Below, in pieces: positions 40,307 to 47,971 of a stretch of DNA of 64,000 nt. The stretch is from Chrysomallon squamiferum. Taxonomy: Eukaryota > Mollusca > Gastropoda > Neomphalida > Peltospiridae. Each line of letters starts with the position of its first letter. Position 1 is the stretch's first letter. The position numbers were made by a program, and so were the translations under genes. The notes under the pieces are model-generated. The model did not search any database. It had not been told where the DNA came from and saw only the letters and a list, made by a program, of their open reading frames with translations. Location: the NCBI GenBank assembly GCA_012295275.1, contig CM022672.1, positions 4,118,443 to 4,182,442 on the forward strand, given 5' to 3'.

Positions 40307-43300
40307 TTTTTTTTATTATTATTATTATTATTATTGGGGTTTTTTTGTTGTTGTTTTTTATTTTTTTATTTTAGTTATTATCTGTAATCTATTAATAGTT
40401 AGATGTTTTTATTAAAATTAACTGATTTTTGTTTTATATAATATTTTAATGTTCAGTTGTTGCTTTGACAAAGGCTATAAATATTCAAATATAATAAAAA
40501 AAATTTGAACAATGAAAAACAAAATTGAAATGTTATTTATTTATTATTATTATTTAATTTTTCTTGTTTATTGTCAAAGATGGTAAGGAATTCACCTATG
40601 TTACTTATTTTATTATTTTTGTCCAGTATGTAAATTAATAAATGTGAAATTATTAATTAATTTATACTTTAGTTTGAAATATTACAAAATGATTTGAAAA
40701 AAGCAACCCAAAGGCAGGAAAATGAAGATGAAAATAGTACTAATAGACCAAAATTGGATAGTTTACCTTTTGAAAACAAGATGACAAAGTTACACAATAT
40801 CATTAAAAATGGTGACACAGAAAATACCAGTACCATTAGAAACATGGTTATGGAAGAGAAAACTAATGATTTGCAGAATGATATTGACAGATTAGAATCT
40901 AGAGTAGAACATTTAGAAGCTGGGAAATCACTGGATCAGAATGCAGAACATAAACAATTTTCTAATAGTGTTTCTAGAAAACAAATTGAAGGAACTGTTA
41001 CAGAATACATTAGTAAAAATTCTGAAGGACACTGTACAGAGGATTGCAGAGGTCAACGTGCACAAGAAAAGAGTTTTAACCACAGAACGAATCATTCCAG
41101 GGTGGACTTTGGTGAAAAGGAAAGGGAATCTGAAAATATGTTTGAAGATGAAACTGAAGATTTATCAAAGAATGCAGCAGAAACTGTTTTTCCTGTGAGA
41201 ACTTATGAAGAGTTCTTGGCTGAGTCTGGACTTAAAAGACCTGAGATTTTTGTCCCCAAAAGACCAATAGGAGAACATTTAGAGAGAGAATGTAGATACA
41301 CAGATAAATCAACTAGCACTGAACCATTTGAGGATAGTTCAAATAAAACAAACAAGTCTGAAGTTCCATCATTTCAATGTGGGAATGTGAAAAATGAGAC
41401 CAAACAGTCAGAAAATGAATCAGGAAATGTTTCTGAAAATGTTAATCAGCAGTCATCAAATTCTACTGAAATAAAAATTTTGCTGACGAGATGCAGAGAA
41501 CTGGAGAAACATAAGTCTGACCTTCAGGCTGAATTGAAGGTAACACAGTCAAAATTAAATAAAATAATGCATCTGGAAACTGAAAACAAAAACTGCAAGA
41601 AAAGATTTCCACCTTGTGTGAAGATCTGCAGTGTATGGAAAAGGTGAAAGTGGAAAATTCAAGTCTTAAGCGGCTGTGCGAAGAGAAGAATGTGCAGATT
41701 GGGAAGTTACAAGAACAGATCAGGTCGCTGGAGAGTCTGGAGATGGAGAACATTGAATTGAAGCATCAGGTGGAAGGAAAGATTCTTGAACTTCAGTTTC
41801 TCAGTTCTGGAGATCTGAAAGGAATGCAAGCCAAACTGAGAAAGCTGGAAACTGTTGAAAGAGAAAATCAGGTGTTAAATGAACAGTTGGAAGAAAAAAT
41901 AGCTGAATTGGAGAAACTGAAACTCATGTTTTATGAGTACAACTCCTCTGTCAATTTTGATTTGACAACTAAAATGGATTATGCTGCAACTGAAGATATT
42001 GATCCAATAATGAGAAATCATTTTAGTTCTAAATTTGAGGATATAGGAGTGGGATCTAGCAGACACAGAAATCGAAACTGTTTTTTTACAAACAGAAAGA
42101 AGAATGAGAAGAACTGTTCAATCACTGGAAAAGATCAGCAGAGAAATGTGTCTAGAGTTAGTAATTCTGTACACACATCCACACAGACTGACAATGATAA
42201 CACAACAAACTGTGCTGCTGATAATTCAAACATTCTGACTCTAAATATAAAAAATTGACTGGAGAGGATAAATCCAGAGATATTCCAGATTCTAAAAGTG
42301 TTTCAGAAACATCTGTAAAAGTCAATGGTGCATTTGAATCAAAGACAGTGCCTTCAAAATGTGCAGAGGAATTTGCTCAAAAGTCTAAAAATCTATTTAA
42401 AAAACCCACTGAAAGTGATGAATCCAAGACAAGGTCTATGTTGATAACTCTGAGATCAAAGCTGCAGAAGCTTCAAGAAGTGGAACAGAAAAACTTGACA
42501 GTGCAAAAGAAACTTGAAGACTCAGCCAAGTTGTTGAAACAAAGGGTAAAATAAACACATTGTCTCAACAGACATTTAGTGAGAAGCACTGTCACAGTGT
42601 GCATGGTTGTACATCACTTGTTATTCTAAAATAAAATAGCTCACAATATAAACTGGTGTTATGGTGCAAAGTATTGTGATGATAAGACAAAACATAATGC
42701 ACACATTTATTACTTTATATATTTTATTACAAAAAAAAAATCACTGAAAAAGGAATGAGTAAAATATTGTGTACTACCACTGCCATTACCATTTGCACAG
42801 AATAATGTAAATCAGTTTGACATTCACTTTTTACTTTAAATTTTATTTTTGTATACATTTTTTAAACAATGAAAAAAAATCTTGTGGTACAAAGAAAAAA
42901 TTTCAAGTTAAGGTAAAATATTGCAGTGTCAAATATTTTTACACTTAAACATTTATTTATCACAGTGTTGTATTCTAACAAAATATATAATTTACTTGTA
43001 TTTTTTTATTCTGTTATTTTATTTTATTTTATTTTTATTATTATGTTGTTGTTTTTTTAGAAACATGGAATATATTATACACAAAATTTTTGTTGAGGCA
43101 TTTGAATTTATGCTTATATATTTGTTTTATTTTTTTATTTTTTTTTTTAATTAAAATTTTTTTATATTAACTGAAGTTTATATTTTGTACCACAAAACAA
43201 ATTTCTCTTCACTGTTGAAAATATTACACCTATCATTTTCTTTCAAAATATGGATGAATGTTAAAATAATTGAATTGTGTGTGTATGTTGTAGTATTATT

Positions 43301-46300
43301 ATATTTTAAGTTTTGAAGTAGGTTGTTGTTTTTCATTTATTATATACATGTTGTAAGTTTTATGTGTTTCTTTTTTCTTTTTTCTTATTACAATGATTTG
43401 TTAATAACATTTGTTTTTCCTGTTGCATATTAATAATGGCAAGTTATTTTGATATATTCTTTATCTATATTGTTAAAATATTTGCATTTCATTGTCCAAT
43501 TTTAATTTTTTGATTAATGTTATTGTTTCTAATTAAAAATAATTGAATGTTTAAACAAAATGAAACGTGATAAATTTTTAATCAATATTTTTTAATAATG
43601 GATATTATTATATAATATATATATATGAGGAAGAAAATGAGACATTTTAAAGAGAATAAAAGGTAGAGAAAGACTGTAAAAAGTTAAAATATAAAGACAA
43701 GAAAGAGAAAAAGAAAAAGACAGGGAGAGAGAGACAGAAAATAAAAAAATAAAAATGATATCTTTGAAAATAAATTTTTCTTTTGAGGAAAATCTAGAGA
43801 TGTTTTCAGTTCATAGGTCTGTCAATAAAATCTCTCTTTTTATATGAATGTTTCTATAAGTTTCTAATGTTTGATTATATGTCTGTGTAAGTATTTACTA
43901 AGTACAAAATAAGTAAATAAATAAATTGAGTTTTACATGTTTTCTTCTTCCAGAAACAAACACAAAACAAGAAAATAATTTTTTTTCTCTTTTAATTACA
44001 GTTTGATGAATTGGAAAAACAGAAAACTTTACCAGACATAACAGCACTACAGACTCAAGTAACCCACCTAGCAGAGAAATGCAGAGAAAAAGATGAAACC
44101 ATACAACAACTTATGAAAGAACTTCAGACATTAAAATTGACAGGGGAGACTACTCCATCTTCTTCAGATATTCGTCAGAAAAGTAAAGAAACAGACCAGT
44201 ACATTCACCATTCACCATCATCTACACCAGTATCAGTAAGTCATCATCATCATTTTTAAATATTTTTGTTCTTCTACCACTACTATTGTTATTACTTTTA
44301 CCACTATTGCTACTATCAGCTTATAGTTGTCATATGACAAATATTTAACAGACTGTTTAAAAAAAGGTTATTCTGGAGGTCAGAAAGAAAAGACTCCTGA
44401 CTGAAATTTCCATTTATGTTGCTTTTGAGGGCAGGGAACCTTGTTTTTTTTCTTTTATTACATTTTTTCTTTTATCATTTTTGGGGGGGAGGTGATGATG
44501 AGAAGGTATGAAATATTTTTTACTCAAGATGTAAAAAATGAGACACAATTTAATCAAATTTAAATTAGTTTCTTGTTTTTTCTTTGTATTATTATTATGA
44601 TTTATTTTATTCTATTATTATTTTTTTTTTTTATTATTACTATCATCATCATTATTATTATTATTACTGTTTATATTGGGCAGGTTTGTGGGGTTGACCA
44701 AAAGATGAGAAACATAATTAAAGTTATATGTTGTTTGTTTTTTTGTTTTTTTCAGATTGTTATTTCTCCAGCTGATAAAGATCTGGAAACATCTCCACTG
44801 AGCACACAGCCCAGTGAGTTTTGTTTTAAAAGTTTTTTCTTTGACATTTTTGTCTGCCAAATCCTTTAAAAGTGTTCTCATAACAGATTACCCCAGTATG
44901 TAGTACTGTCAATAGGTTTTGTATGATGTACGTTTATCTGATTTAGTGTTCAGTGTTATTCAGTGATATTTATTCTGTTATATGGTCAGTAAAATCTTTT
45001 AACAATTTTAATACTTGTATCTTACATATTCTTGAATACCTTCCTTTACACTGTCCAGTTCTAAAAAGTATTTCTTGATACCTAAGGAAGGAAAATAGTA
45101 AAAATCTCTGGTCATTTATTCTTATACTTTATTATTAGCAAATTTTGGTTATAATTAACCAGAGCAACCAGTCACTTTAAGATACACGAAATATATTTAA
45201 ACTTTTTTGTTTCTTTACTTAACAGATATATTTTGATCAGATTCAAATATACAAATTTTCTTTTAATTATAAAAACATGTTTGTTTAATTAAACTTTAAA
45301 GTAGATAAAATGTTTTAATTTTAATTAATTTTTTTTCAAAGTGTGTACCTCCACCCCAGTAAAGGATTCATCTACCCACATACGTCACACATCAACAACT
45401 CAGACCTGTGAGAGCACCAGTGTTACTTCAGCTACACAGACATCATCATCCAGCAGACACAGACTTCTCCCACGAAGTCGTAAGTTTTGTTTATTGTATA
45501 AAATTATTTTTATTTTTGTTTTGTACTTCATTTGAATATTAGTGATTACTCTTTTATTATTTTTTATTATTAATTATTTATTTGTTAATTTATTAAAACT
45601 ATTAATTTATTCAGTTTATTTTTTGGTAATTTTGTCTTAACTTAGTTTTATATATGAATTTTATAAATAAAGTAATAGCATCTCTTATTCCATTTAACCA
45701 GTTTTTTTGAAATTTGCTTTTGAATAAATTTTATTTTATTCAGTGATAATAATCATAATAAATTAATTGGTTAAATAGTAAAAATCAAAAAAGAGGGGGC
45801 TGAAATACAAAATATTGTTTAAAGATCTGATTTAAAATTATTTAAATATTTTTTATTCTATATATTCATAGCTTCTCCACAACCACCAAAGAATTTCCGC
45901 ATTTCAAGGCTCATTGGAAACACAGGCATAATGTTGTCATGGCAACCAACAAAACTATTGGAAGATGAGAATAGCAACAGTTCATTTGTCATTGGTTACA
46001 AAGTAAGTGGAAAAAAAACAATTAAATAATACTACAAAGAAAACAATAATAACAGTACTAACAATTAAATAAGTACATTAATTAATTAATTAATAAACAA
46101 ATATTAAAACAACTCAAGTAATTACCACAGCAAAAATCTGAAATATACCTATTAAATAAATAAATAATAATAAAAATAACCATAAAAATAAGAAAATCAA
46201 TTAATTATAATGAAAAATAAATATCAAAATTAAATAAATAAAAACAACATATAACTATTTACAATAAATAAATGATAACGATTGAAAAAAAAAATAAATA

Positions 46301-47615
46301 ATAACATGAATCAAAACAATATCAAAACTGAAATTAAACAAGTAATAGTTATGATAGCAATAATTACAAATGAACATTTCACATTTCAGCTGTTTTTGGA
46401 TGGTAGACTGGTCCAGCAGGTATCAAACCCACGCACTTCAAAAACTGTGATAGAAAACATTGACGTTGCTGAACCTCATCACTTTGCCATACAGACAGTA
46501 GCAGCAAACAATCAGACGTCATCGCGGGTGGAGTTGATTACGAAGGTATCGCTCCTGTGGTGACAGCGATTCAGTGTCATCACTGGACACATCCATCATG
46601 TCCAGCATTCAGTTTGATGAGAACTACAAGCGACTGGTCAGTGGGCGATGTTTGCATTTGTTAATGTTGTTGTCATTATTAAGTTAGTTTTATTACCGTT
46701 GATTTTATTATGAAATTGTTGTTGTTGATATTGTTACAGTATTATAAATTTATTATTATTATTTTAAAATTGTTATTTATCATTTTGTATCTTCATCGTC
46801 ATCATTATTAGTGTTATTAACATTGAACTGTGATTTTAAAAATACGTTTTTGAAATGATTCATTTATTATTATTTAATAATTTTTGTTTTTCAAATTATT
46901 ATTATATTATTATTACAATGTTATTTGTTGAATTTATCATTTCAACATTTACTACTTATAGAAAAGTAATTAATTAATTAATATTTTATTTTTTTATTTT
47001 TTTTTATTTATTTATTTATTTCTATTATACCAAACCCCAGAAATACATTTTTGACATCATCAAAAAAATAATTGACTGTTGTTTATGGCTATCAGACAAC
47101 AAACTTCACAAAACTGAAAATAACTAAACCAATAACTGATTGTTATTTGTAGCTAGCTATGACTGCAACAATCAGAAAATGAATGATGATTAAAACAATA
47201 ACTGACTGGTTTATTTATTTTTTTTATTTTTTATTATTGTAGTTTATGGCTGTTTATGACTACAACCCTCAAAAGCAACCAGATCAATATTACTCAAAGT
47301 ACGAGCTGGCTTTCCGAGCTGGAGATATTGTAGCTGTGTATGGTTCACAGAGATCTGATGGGTACTACCATGGAGAGGTGAGTCACAAAACTAATTAAAA
47401 CTCACTGATCTACATCACATGTTTGCTTTAGTCTGGCTTTAGTTTGGCTTTAGATTTATTTATTTTTCAGTATTGTTGTTGTTGTTAGTAGTAGTAGTTA
47501 TAATAGTTTTAGTAGTAGTGATAGTAATTTTATAATTTTTTGTTTTTGTATTTAGAAATTTATTCCATTATTATTAGTAGTAGTAGTATCATCATCATCG
47601 TCGTCATTATCATTA

Positions 47616-47665
<50 letters not shown>

Positions 47666-47931
47666 TAATTTTAATATAAATTATTTTAGCTGCTTATATT
47701 TGGATTTTATTTTTAGATTGATGGAAGGAGAGGGCTGGTACCAAGTGGTTTTTTAGAAGAAGTGCCACCCAGTAGAAAGTTTTCTCCAGTAAACATAGTT
47801 TCCTCTCATCTGAGGGTTCTTTTAAAAAAACCCCAAAAAACCTTCACCAGGAAAAACAACACAAGCCCTTTTGTTTAACACTTGTTTGATCTTCAGATCA
47901 TCTCATAAAATTGTATTTTAACCTTATAGGG

Positions 47932-47971
<40 letters not shown>

